A DNA stretch of 64,000 nt, taken from contig OX457026.1 of assembly GCA_949752745.1 (NCBI GenBank), forward strand, positions 26,009,116 through 26,073,115, given 5' to 3'. Every line of letters starts with the position of its first letter. Within the stretch, counting starts at the first letter, position 1. Below, piece after piece: positions 1 to 13,081 of this stretch. The position numbers were made by a program, and so were the translations under genes. This DNA is from Protula sp. h YS-2021 (Eukaryota > Annelida > Polychaeta > Sabellida > Serpulidae). Under the pieces are notes generated by a model, which saw only the letters and a program-made list of their open reading frames with translations, did no database searches and was not told the origin of the DNA.

Positions 1-1217
1 TTTATACCATGGGTACTGTGAAAGAAATCCTTGACAATAAACTGCTGTAAAATGGGAGACGAATGTAACACCTTCTTCTGTGGTAACGTGACTGCGCTTG
101 GCAAATATTTTAATAAGGAACGCATTTTAGACTTATGACAAATGAGGCAAACATTTCTAATGATTCTGAGTAAATTTATGGCCTTATCGTTTGTCTGGTT
201 CACTTTACAAATCATCCGTGAATGCTGTTCTTATAAACAATGTCAGCTCTTTAAAACTGACAGATTCTATGTAAAACCGTATTTGGGAGGGCTTAAATAT
301 TTGCACAGGTTTCAAAAATGTGCAAATATTATGTGAAAGGGATGTAGGAATTAGGTGCTTTTTCTTTCTTCTTTTTAACGTGAAACATTCGATACTTCTA
401 TTCTATCTAGATGACAAGGAGCGAAGGTACGTACTAGAGATGTATAAAAAACGGCACAGTGTTATCTGTCACACTTCTCAGTCTGCAGATGTTTCTGGAC
501 AAATTTCAGATTTTGTCTTCTTAAAAAACCATTGTCTGTTAAAACAAGTGGGGTAATTAACAGAAAAATTCCTGTACTGATGCTATTATTATTACTACAT
601 GCTTTATTTATACTACTACTAACATTGTTATTAATAATAATAAGCAACTTCGAACAATCTTTTGTGACATCGACAACTAATTGACAACTATTCATTCAAA
701 ATATTTATCGTAATAATCGTGATTAGTGTAATCCAGTCTCTTTTCACTTTAGGCATGCTTAAAACGCCCCCATAGTCCGTACACCGGACATAATTTTTCA
801 GACCTAATTGTAAGTTTTAGTGTACGAGTAACCGCTCTAATTTGGACGCGGTATGATTCTTTTTTGTTCGCGAACTTTTAATCCCGAAACGTATATCACG
901 TCCTATATAGCGTTCTGTAAGTGTCTCATATTGTACATTCAGAGAATTTAACTGAACGATGTTGCCAGTCGAGGCTCAAAATGCTTAATGCAGAAACACC
1001 GTTGCTATAAAAGCGACTTATTTGAAAGAATATCACGAAAATACCATAGGCACTTGAAAGATCACTCAAATTAGGCAATTCGAACAGTTAGCTATTTCTT
1101 TCATCCGAAGAAAAATGTGCTGGTTAAGAGCACTTCCGATATGATGTTCAAACCTCGTTCCTGGATATTTTGCTAGAAATGTTGTAACGGGAATTAATTT
1201 AACTTAAATCACCAACA
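1..1217. other. Intergenic, no gene recognised
   Basis: AT-rich sequence with only short open frames on both strands. None resembles a known protein or shows coding-like composition. I see no RNA gene or repeat structure here. Confidence 0.6.
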
Positions 1218-1232
1218 GTACCCTTATCTCAT

Positions 1233-1453
<221 letters not shown>

Positions 1454-2234
1454 AAGTTTTGGTCATAATTTTGTACTTAATCAAATCACAGTCGGCGCAT
1501 TCACTGTTAATTGGCTGTTTGATTTTTTCATTGGGCAAAGCTTATTTTATAGCGAAGGATCGAACTTCCAGAATCATCTCTCACAATCGTGAATTCAGTT
1601 ATAGACGGATCACTAAATATTTCGAGTAAAGCGCATGTGCAGTCAGTTTAGAAATCGGTTCTGTTATAATAATAGTAATCTAACCCACATTTCAAAGGAA
1701 TTTATTTATATGTTCCAAACGTCAATCGAATCAAGATTCTCCATTATTTCATTCTTTGTGACCAGTTTATACGGAATCAATCTGGCAAAGCAAAAGGAAA
1801 TTCTAGAGATGTGTGAACGAATTTTGTTACACCCGGGAACAGCTATGGTTGGGAAACTTGGCACCTATAGTGGACCATAGCCTCCGGATTCACGTGAAAA
1901 AATTCAACCATGACGTCCTCAGTCTTGTGATGCCATGAAGTTTTTAAGGCTAAAGAATTTGGCAATGGCTGAACTTTTTGCTGAGGAGTATTATACGTTA
2001 TGATACTACGATATTTGATAACCTATATGATGTACTTACTGCAAATTAATACAGTATCCCAAGTTGGACACTTTCCAGACTCTTCCTCTTCGCTTCACTT
2101 TGATTTGAACTCTTCACACAATCTCTTTTTCACTCTTATCCCACTTGTTTGGACTCTGCACCCCACCTGTGTGGAATACGCCCCATTGCTCTGTGGTATT
2201 GCACGTGTAGTGTTATTTCGATAAACGTGTAGTA
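1454..2234. other. Intergenic, nothing recognised
   Basis: No coding, RNA or mobile feature could be supported. The short open frames look random. Confidence 0.55.
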
Positions 2235-2989
2235 CGGTGTAACAGTATATCTTGCCCCCTGTACAGCTTCCTCCCCCCCCCCCCCCACCTGGTATTTTTG
2301 CCCCCTGTTCAGCTTCCCCCCCCCCCCAAACCCAGGCTAGCCCCTCCTCCCGGCAATTTTTCAGGGTTTTTTTCTTTCTCTCACCTCCCCCAAGTCATTC
2401 TAGCTTTCCCCCATTTTTGTCTTTATTTATTTTTCTTTCTGCTGCTGAATCAAAGGCACTCTGTGATCAGCAAAATTAGTAAGGTTAATCAGTTTTAATC
2501 CCCGTTGCATTTACCAATGACAATCACATCGCCGCTGTATTGAAGTGCAGCGAATCCAGATCTCTTTTGTTTTATTTTTATTTATGTTTTATTTAAATAA
2601 ATAATTTATTTATTTATTTATTTAAATAAATAATTTTTATTTATGTTTTGTACCAGGCGATTAAAACAGCCAGATAAGAAATCTCGGATAATTTTAAGTT
2701 GTGACATAAAATTTAGTCCCCACTGTAAATGAAAAACAGGACACTTTTTCACCACCTGGTATCACTTTCTAAATGAAAGATAAAGCTGAACATACAACAA
2801 AGCGCTTCTTGGATGGTGTGGATATTATTTATGATAATCTTAACGATCAGAAGTATCCACCTGTCTATCGGGGGGAGGAGGGAGAGTAAATATACTGGAG
2901 GGGGAACGATAGCCTAGTCTAGCTTCCAGCGGGGGCCTGTACAGGGACGGGGGGGGGGGGGGGGGGGGTAAGATAGCCTGTTACAACGG
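2235..2989. mobile_element. C/G-rich inverted-repeat element (MITE-like)
   Basis: The left end reads GGTGTAACAGTATATCTTG, followed by C-rich tracts and CCCTGTACAG. The right end, read in reverse complement, is GTTGTAACAGGCTATCTTAC, followed by a long C tract and CCCTGTACAG. This makes a roughly 30-bp imperfect terminal inverted repeat around about 750 bp of non-coding DNA, including a TTTA-rich stretch near 2575-2645. A related end lies at 7893-8030. No transposase is present. The class is unknown and the limits are approximate. Confidence 0.5.
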
Positions 2990-5868
2990 GTTGGTGTGGC
3001 AGCTATAATTCCTCATCAATGTGTTTCATCCCGACAGTGGTTTTGCGCCCTCAAGTGTAAATTTTGCTACTCGGCAGCGAAATCGCTCTAGTTGCTCGAT
3101 GACCTGGTGTGTGTAGATGACTTTAGCTTCACAACAGACACATTTATTAAGGAAAGCTTATTCATTATCTTAATAGTTTATTTTGTTCTAATTTTAGTTT
3201 TGCATTTGCATTTGAAAATCAAATAATTTTCTTAGCGGTGTGGAAAAAAATATGTGAGCTCCCAAGTGATGGCTACCACACCATAACTTTGAATGCAATC
3301 CTGTTCTAATGTTTTTGTTATCTTTTTGTTATCTTTTTGCACTGACAGCTCATCGCTCAATAAATAATGTCCAAATTTTGTCTTGCAATTGCTTGTTGCA
3401 ATATTAGACATAAAATATGTTTTTCTATTTGATATACAAACAGAATTATAGATATCCCTTAAAGTAGACAGATTTTATGAACAATTAATTAATATTTAAT
3501 GTATTATTTTGGTTGACAGTTATTAAACAACTTGAATGAAAAGTTTAATTCCAAGTGTGAGTCAACGGTCGTATAAAACTCAGGACAAGCTTAAAGACCG
3601 ATGAATAAAATGGAAAGAAGACTTTCTACACGAATGGTGTTATAACCTGTTCCAGGAAAGACAAGCCGTTTGCCAGAAGGATGAGGTAAAAAAAAATAAT
3701 GCAGTAACCAGGTGTGTGATCTTAACATGTGATTCCAGTGACTACATCACTACAAATTATAGAACTTCATGGTTTTTTCCTGCTTATATCTTACCTTTTA
3801 GAAAATGTAGTGATAATTACAGTGATCAAATTACAGCGACTAAATAACAGAAATGAAAATATATTGTTCAATGTATGGCAATTTCCCCCGAATCCACAGT
3901 TTAAAATGTTATTACTCAAACCCCACATTGGGCAGTATTTTCGACGCTGAACAATTCCATTTCGTGGAAAAGCTGTGGAAAATTCCAAGCTCAAAGTTTG
4001 AAATTATTTGTTTGGGTTCATTTACTGGATACCTGTGCTGTAATAGCATCCTCATGGATAGACGGAGGAGCGAGGGAAAGGGGGGAGGGGGGAGGGAGCT
4101 ACACTATCTAGGAGTGGTCTAAATAAATTGCTATGTCTGAACCGATTTAAGAAATATGAATTTTAATTCGTAGTATTAGTTAGTAATACTCTCTATGTGA
4201 TCAATTAATCCCTTTTACATGTCACGATTCATACCTGATAATTCTTGAAATCAAAAACTTCACTTATTCTTGTCAATTATTCAGCCTTAGACAAACTTGT
4301 TGAGAAAAACTTTATCATTTTTTTGTATTGGTACAGGTATAAATTTACGAATTAGTTTCCCGAATTTAGAACTCGAGTTAATGTTATCAATAAAGTAACA
4401 TTTCTGGAATTGCCCTAGGCGCGGTGTTATATCCTTACCCTAATCATCCGGTTGTGAATTGCCATGTTTTCCGCTGATGAATTTCCAGACTTACCACTGA
4501 TGAATTGCTCTGCTTGCCTTTGATAAATAGCCAGACTCACCGCTATTTGGACAGACGTCAAATTGTAAGTACGGCTTGCCTTTGACGTTGCGCCGGTATT
4601 ATAAAGTAGCGCTGTAGAGTGGTGTATATTAAACAACCTTATCGTCTGCCCCCCCCCCTCCCCCACCCCACCTCCAACTAAAAAAATATAATAGCAAAGT
4701 CATACTTGTTATGCAATGTCTTTAAACGGTGAAGGAATTAAGAATGAGAGCGAGAATCACAGCATTTGGCAAATGTATGCCGTTGTTATAAAACAACTGA
4801 CCTCTGATAAGCTCTATCTATTACGTATAAACATAGAGCAAATGTATATTTTAACAAGTACTTCCTCTCATTTATGAGTGCCATTGTCGTGAAATCCCAA
4901 GTAGCTCTGCCGAATAAAAAAGTGTTATACACAACAGACCCAACTACCGTAGAGGTTAGTAGTTGAACAACAACAGAGTGTGTGCTAATTCATGGTAGGG
5001 GTGTTAGGACTACCAAAAATGTATTCTTTAAGGAAAAATACTGCAATTTAAAACTCAACCAATTTGAACATGACATTTCCAAGACAGCTTACAAAATGTC
5101 CACCATTTTGAAGTTAAAATGAAGGTTCATTTTCACAACAACAATCAACTTCAATTAAAACATATTTGTACTATGATTTGGACCTTTAAGGTAGTTTTTC
5201 TTCTTTTTCCTCTTCTTCAAAATTGTGCTGTAGTTTTTTGCATTGTCCTTCCATAAAATATTACTCTATGAATGTTGGAAACATCGTTATTTGCATATAA
5301 AATTTGTTAAAGTTTTTCTGTTCTTTTTAAAGATTCTGTAAAAAGCATCTGGAAAAACAAATAGACTTAAACAACTGGAAAGGTAAAATAACTAAAAAAA
5401 AAAAATGTATGAGAAAATTAAGTATGAAAATAAGTTAAATTTAAATTCTCAGCTTGGAAGTGTAGCAAACCGGTTATACAGAGAACCCATTTGGTGACGC
5501 CCAATACAATTGGTAGAAATTAGCTTAGAAAGGGAGGCCTCGCGAAGAAACATTCTACCAAGCCAACCAATCGTTTTGCAGGCAAGCTTATGTTGATTAA
5601 ATATTTGATATTCCTAATGCTTTTATTCCCAATGTGTGCCAAAAGGGATTTCACTTTCATTGCAACTGTGCGCAATCTTAAGACATTACCACAAAGATTA
5701 CAACTGGGGATAATCCGAGATTATCCGTAAAATTAGTGCTTAGCATAAGAGGAGAAAATTGCTTCTGTTCTGATATTTTACTGAAACTGTTGAGGGGTTT
5801 TAGCGGCTGCATTCCAGCATTTGTGTAAAAGAAACGTTTGTTTGTGAAGGATTGAGTGTGACGTAGCT
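2990..5868. other. Region upstream of the DMRT gene, no gene recognised
   Basis: AT-rich DNA with no supported gene. A C-rich tract lies at about 4649-4672. The first exon and promoter of the downstream DMRT gene could lie here, but I could not single out a TATA box or start site with confidence. Confidence 0.45.
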
Positions 5869-6313
5869 ATGAGTAACTGTAAGGAGGACAGCGGTGTATC
5901 TTTATCGCCTGAGAGTGGATCATTAGCGCAGAGTCCCGGAAGCACAGGTCCTGCAGGGATGCCTTTCCTCAGAGGTGCCGATCGCTACCCGCGCACTCCC
6001 AAATGCGCGCGCTGCCGCAACCACGGTGTAGTCTCCGCGCTAAAAGGTCACAAGCGCTATTGCAGATGGCGCGATTGTGTGTGCGCCAAGTGCACATTGA
6101 TTGCCGAGCGCCAGCGGGTGATGGCGGCTCAAGTGGCGCTGCGGCGCCAGCAGGCGCAAGAGGAGAACGAGGCCCGAGAGCTCGGGTTGCTATACGGCCC
6201 GAACGGGCTTCTACAGCTCAACGCCGATTCCTTCGATTCGGCCGCGCGGCAGACGAATAGCGTGGAAACATACGCGAACGTATCAGCAGAGCATAAGACT
6301 GAAGACGAACCAG
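5869..6313 (+). CDS. DMRTA-like gene, coding exon 1 (DM domain)
   Basis: Encodes residues 1-148 plus one base: a short acidic/Ser-rich N-terminus, then the complete DM zinc module (C46, C49, H52, H61, C65, C70, C72 and C75 among the Cys/His of the domain) and the basic recognition helix ([15 protein letters not shown]). The exon is strikingly GC- and CpG-rich compared with its AT-rich surroundings, as is common for the first coding exon of developmental regulators. It ends at a good donor, CAG|GTATGT. The open frame runs only two codons into the intron before a stop. Confidence 0.94.
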
Positions 6314-6928
6314 GTATGTGATATCAATAGTTCATTAAGTTCTTCATGCTTTTTGTAGTCATTTTTTTTAATGAGGTCTCTTAATTTCGAATGAATTTTG
6401 TAAGTATTTCTTAGCATATTTTAATTCTCGTCCCACATTTCGTTTCGCAAATTGGCGTGGTGATTAACTCCGCAGCTCATCGCACCTTCTCCTATGTTCA
6501 ACTGGACGCACCTCATTGCCTCTGCAACATATTTTTTAAACTAATATAATTTAATATAATAATCGTTTAATTTATATAACATTCTCTTTACTAAATATTT
6601 GCCTTATATATTTACGTGTCTATTTTTAATTCGTTAAATTAGTTTATTTTTACTTTTTATCACATCATAAATTAGATAGACTGCAAAATTAGGATAGATT
6701 AAAAAATAAATAAATAAATAAACGAAATCTTCTGTTTTTCCTTCATTTTGCTAAATTGCAACTGTTTCTTTTCATGGCTTAAACTGTTTTGCTTGCGATA
6801 TAAATTACAAGAAACACATGCCAGTTAGTTATAAGTTTCCCTCGCAGGAAAATAAAATGCATATTTACTTAACAAAAAAACCGAAATAGATGGATTCTAA
6901 AAAAGAATACTATAAAAGACGGACAAGC

Positions 6929-6978
<50 letters not shown>

Positions 6979-9900
6979 GGGATGCTGATGTAGTAATAGT
7001 AGTAGTGGCAATAGTAGTAGTAGTAGTATTAGTAGTAGTAGTTGCAGTAGTAGCAGTAGTAGACGCACAGAAAGGTTCAAAATAGTCCACCATAATCTTT
7101 ACAGGCAACACGGGAATAAATTATGTGACTGGATTCCACGGCTTTATGTAATTTTGATTATTGTTTATTTTCACCTGGGCGGAGAACTCACTTCCTTGTA
7201 TGGGGAAGCTCTCCTGGTATATTACTCTACTCTCAATAATATCTTCTCTTGGTAATTAGTTTGGATTTCCACTGATCAGTAATCTAATATAAGTGATTCG
7301 CTGTTTTAAAACAGCGGAATTTAGTTTGTTATGTACAAACATAAAGCGGGTGGCTTTTTAAAAAAGTAGTTCCTCTCTTTCAATGATTACTATTTTTGCG
7401 AAATCGGCACTGCGTGTGCGGAAAAAAGGTCTAATAGACAACAGCCGGAAACACCATAGAGGGCAACAACGATAAGTTATTGGGATTTTTTAGTGATATT
7501 AAGAAGGGGCTGTTTAAAAAGGATGCTGCTTAACATCTATACACATCCCTCAATATTTCCAAATTATCTGTTTAATATTAAATATTTGGTTTTAGATATC
7601 CATGTGTGTCTGTAATTGGAAATACATCTTAAATGCAATTTCAAATAGAATTGAATACAAGAATTAAAGCTGAGATATATGAAAATACGTTGAATCTGAA
7701 CTCATACTAGAGCCATTTAAAATGTAATTTAAATGTATCAAATCTAATAAAAATATTAGGTTTCAGATTTATTGTCATTATAAAAAAAGTTGTTAAACGT
7801 GACGGTGAATACGAGAGCTGCTTTCCATTATTACAGACTTAATTAAGATGTACAACTCACAGCTACTTCGTATGAAGAGAATGTTCCGCAGTCCCGGTGC
7901 AACAGTCTATATTGCCCCCTCCACCCTGTACAGCCCCCCTCCCAACCAGCCTGGGCTAGAACACCCCCACCCTCCAAAATATCCTTAGAAGGGGAACCGG
8001 AAAGCTAGCCGAGCGTGTACTGTCACACCAAACGTCCCATAAGCAACCAAAACCATGGCATGTTTGATGCCACAGCAGCGAAAATCAGTGGTCCACCATC
8101 CAAGTATGGTCCAGGCTATTCTAAACCATTGCTAAAAATTCGGGCCAGAAGAGACCTTTTGTAAGAAGTTAACTTTTCAAATATTTCATCTGAGCTAAGA
8201 AGTAGTATCTTTTGAGAAAGAGTATTTTGTAAGAAGTAAAATTTATTTTAAAAAGGTAAATACTTACAATTTACTTGAAAAGAAGTATGAAATAGATTAT
8301 ATTACATTCTCATTTCAAACAAGAGATAATTCGAGCCAGTTACCCAAAAACTTGAATATAAATAGGAGCCATGTGCTGATCAGTCGAGAGGAAGTAAATC
8401 GATCCAAATTCACGAGTTATTTTCTGTCGTATTTAAAGTTAAACTTTCTAGTTCAAATGTGGACAAAACATTTTTACATGTGTAGAAGGGATTTCGGAAC
8501 ACGATTGATTAAACACTGTAAAAACACACCATTCGATCAGTTATGTTTACTTTTGAATCATGTTTTCAAAGTTAAAATTAAAAAAAAAAGTTTGATTTTG
8601 CACACGGCACGTACAAGGAGTAAAACGGAAGTAAACGCTGGAAGTTTTTACTTCTTCCAAAGGTCTGTAAGGTGGACATAGCTCCACATAAGCCACGTCT
8701 ATTCTGTGACACTGTCTTTGAAATCATTTGCAAATCTGAAGCAAATCAGTTTGTTCGTTTTTTTTTTTTTTGGTGGGAGGAGGGGGGGGGAGATGGGGGA
8801 GTTTACTATTCACAACCGTATTCGAGTGTGCACGGCGTGGCCACACATAGGAGGGGATGGTTACAACATGTTAGACATTCAGAGCATTAACACTTTAAAA
8901 AAGAGAACTCTGCTCTAAGTACCATAAATATACAATACACAATATACAATATACAACATCACTGTCGTGTACTTGTAAGAATACCAAATACTTTAACCAA
9001 TAAACTAACCAGTTACTCATCAATATATAGCCCATTTTCTGTCCGTAAGACCGAATTACCAAAATAAATCCAATTTCGTTTTAAAGTATCTTCTGTTAAG
9101 GTTTTTTATCTACACTGTATCTTAATCTGGCATTTCTAATAAATGTGTTTTCATGAAAATTTTCACATTCATTCTGAAATAATATATATCATATTTTAAT
9201 AATATAGAAAGATTATATTCTGCAATGTCATTTTTTCCCATTACAAAGACGCATTTGTCAAAAAAACAAAAAACAAAAAAACACACACACACACATATAC
9301 AAAAACGAATCTGGGTTCAATATTCTCAGAAAACTTCAGTATTGTCAGACAAGTATTTTCACGTAAGGTTCTGAGGTATTTAGCAATGTCCACCAGCCCT
9401 TGTTTTGTTTATTAAAGAGGTAACTCGAAAAGAATATTCAAGAAAAATTTAATATGTTTATTGAAACGCAACTTGAAAACAGGGAACATGAAATCGTTGC
9501 TAAATTGTCCGGTTGCATGTCCCAGTATAAGGATAGCGGTTGCAGTGCTTGTCAAATAGTGGTAGATTCTGCTCAGTGAAGAGAACAGCCTGTAATGGCA
9601 AGAATTAAACGGGCGTAGGTTAAGAACCGGCCACATGAATTGCGGGCTTTAGTAAAGTGTGATAACGAAAGCAAAATCAGAATCCTGAAAGAGTTTGGAT
9701 TTATTTCCTTTTTCAATTCAACACTTGTGACTTATATTTACATTTTTTATGTTTCGAATAGTTGCACGTCTTATCCATAACATGATAACACAAAATACTA
9801 TTTTTAAATATCATTGTTTTTTTTTTTTTGCTAATCGTTGATTTATTGTAATTGCTTGTATAATGGTATAGCTTATTCAGTTTTTCTTTATTTTATTTTT

Positions 9901-12900
9901 TCTGTATGGTTAAAAAAGACGGAATTTCACATGGACGAGTCAAATAAAGGCCAGATCTTCACAAAATGGAACGATTCTGTTAAAATTTCATGAGACGTAT
10001 TTGACAAATATTTAAATTTAAATATTTAAATATTTAAATGACGTATTTAACATTGATCTCTTCAAAATTAAAGAGCACGATAAAATTTGCAATGGAACCT
10101 AAAAATCAGACCGACTCGCAGATGGAACCACCTTTGCAAAAGGACCATGGGTGATGTTATTGTACTCAAAAATAAAGAAGGCCGAATTTTCCTTTGAAAA
10201 ATATCCCTGCATTTGTCAAATTCCTCTTATATGGAGATATAGAGGGGGCTTATGGTTTTGATAATTTTTTCATTTCAGTCGGGTGGGGGTCCAATATGGA
10301 TTCATCTGCTAAGTCATTAAGAGGATGGATGGTCCCCTCCCGATTCCTAGTGCACTCAAACAGATATTTGCACACAGTTTTGAACATACTGGTTATACCG
10401 TAGAATGTTCAGCCGCTCGTCACAGGGTGGTTGGCTACTCGACACCCTGCTGTGCGCATTTTTACCAACACATGACTCTTTTATCAGTCAACTTTTAATT
10501 GTATGTATGAAAAAATATCCCCAGAAGAAGTCATAAAATAATCGTATTTGTTTAAAGACTGCTACCACGCCTAGTCTTTGTTAAGTCAATCGCACGTATT
10601 TGCAGATTTGTCGAATTTGGCGGCTAATTCGCGATAATGACAGGCTGAGAGCCTCTCACAGCTGTATAAGCAGTGAAATCGGATACCAGTCTAACTTTTA
10701 GCACCCCGAAAATGAGAATTATCAAATACAACAACTAGGCTGGCCGCCTGCGTGGTTGCCTCTAGCGTATGAATACCAGGGTGTAATCTTTATAGAGAAT
10801 TCCTTACAACAATACGGAGTAGTTTTCACTAATTGAAAGTCCTCAGAGTGGTTAATCACCTTGAACAAAAGATTCTTTAGTCATATAAGGAATTGACTTA
10901 ATAGAGCGCAACATTTTCATTTTAAGCACAACGGATAATGTTTAATGTACACTATCATGTTCAGCAGTGAGTTATAGTGGAAATGAAAGGTAGAAAACTT
11001 GCCGCTGGCCCCGCTCACTGTTTTCCTGCTATTTAACACCCTTTTACACGATACCACTTCGTTTCCTAAAAAAAAAAAATTCTGTCGATTTCCCCCGCGG
11101 CATTTTTCATTCCAGTGATTGTTTATTGGGCATTGCTATCATCAAAATTATTAATAAATGTCAGGCACATGAAGTAAAATATTTGAAGAATAAGAAAAAC
11201 TGATACAATAGGAAAGTTTTCAAGACCCCAAAAGATGTGTACATATGCCGGGGGTAATTAAAATTGTAACTTTAGCCCGTACCATTAAGATCTTGAAAGC
11301 GCTCTTGTAGCTGGCAGGTTTTTTTGTGTGTTCTTTTAGCCCCTGCATGTGTCTATTTGTCAAGCTTTCCAGCAAAACAAACTATATTTCGTGAGAAGCA
11401 TGATAAGTAACTTTCTCGTACCATTGTAAAAGTTAAAAATAAATCGCCTTTTCTGTGTCAGAAAACAGAATATATCTGGCTGCCACTTGCTGAACCAGTA
11501 GGCACTTAAAGGCATTGAACCAATCTAGAACTAGGCAGATAAAGTGAACAGCTTATCGAAAGCGATAATAAAATAAATATAACAGTAATAATAAAATAAT
11601 AATAATAACTACAACAACAGCAATAATAATAATAATAGTAATAATAGTAATAATTACAACTACAACAACAGCAATAATAATAATAACAATAATAATAATT
11701 ATAACAACTACAACAACAGCAATAATAATAATAACAATAATAATAATAACAATATTAATAACCGATATCACTGTGCATATAAATGCGCGGACTGCACATA
11801 ATTATTGTTGCTGTAATACCTTAATGTCTCACGCATGATGAGCACCTTTGATGCCAACAAGCGCAGAAGCTTCTGCTGTCATTCTCACACCACTACTTGC
11901 ATGGCCACAAATATAGAATCAATTACTTGTGAAGCATCCTTACGCATTCACTCTCTTGTTTGAAATAACTGTTTGGGGCTTTGACCCTCTGGTGAAGGAG
12001 GGGAAATTAATCGTGTCTTATTGGGGCCCTCATTGACGGCAGAAACCGTCTCCCCCTTTCACGGGATAAGTGGTAAATGTTATAGAGTTGTTGGCGACAT
12101 GAAGGAGATAGAAACAAATTAGGCTGTAATCAAACACAGTAATACGCAAATGCCAATACCGGTACATGATAAATGATAGTCCGCTTTTATTCTGCTCGCG
12201 TTCTTAGAATTCTAATCTTAGAATTCTAATCTTAGGCGTCTTCGTCATGGCACAGTGTGATTGTCTTGGCATTAAGGAAAACGCGGATATCCTTCAAAAT
12301 TCAGGAAAGTTAAACTCTATCTTTTTATAGTTATCGTAGTTTAGCCATAAATAAGTAAATAACTATGAAATTACCATTCCGGGAAAGATAGATCTCCGGC
12401 AGGGACTCTTAAAACTAGGTTTAATTCTGTAACGGTTTCTTGAATGAGTAAACTTCTATGTGCTCTGATTATGTGATATACCGAGTTTGTTGAATGGTCA
12501 CAAATAAGAAATGACCTGTAATACAGCAGCGAAGCAAGCACATTAAATGGAACAGCGTATGGAACAGCCGTGCCGTGTAGGATTTAACGCCACGCAGAAA
12601 CAAACCAAGCCCCATATGTAAAAGCAGCGAACGTTTTTCTCTGTTAAAAAAAATCCTAAAATTTATTTATATTCAAAAATTTATTTGCAATTAGTGTAGA
12701 AACAGAAATCCATATGCCATCACTTTAGTATCTTTTTTTTGAATTGAATTCTGAAAAGAACAAAATCTTGTCATCCTGGCTCTGCAGCTAGGTGCATTAG
12801 TGAAAGTTAACTCCGTAATTAATATATTGTTTGAACTATTAAGTCAGTGAAAACGACTTCCATTGGTTGATTAATGAATGTGCTTTATTTATGGGTCGCT

Positions 12901-12940
12901 TTTCCAAGCACACACATACAGAGACACCCCTCCCAAAGAA

Positions 12941-13001
<61 letters not shown>

Positions 13002-13023
13002 TAATAATAATAATAATAATGAC

Positions 13024-13081
<58 letters not shown>

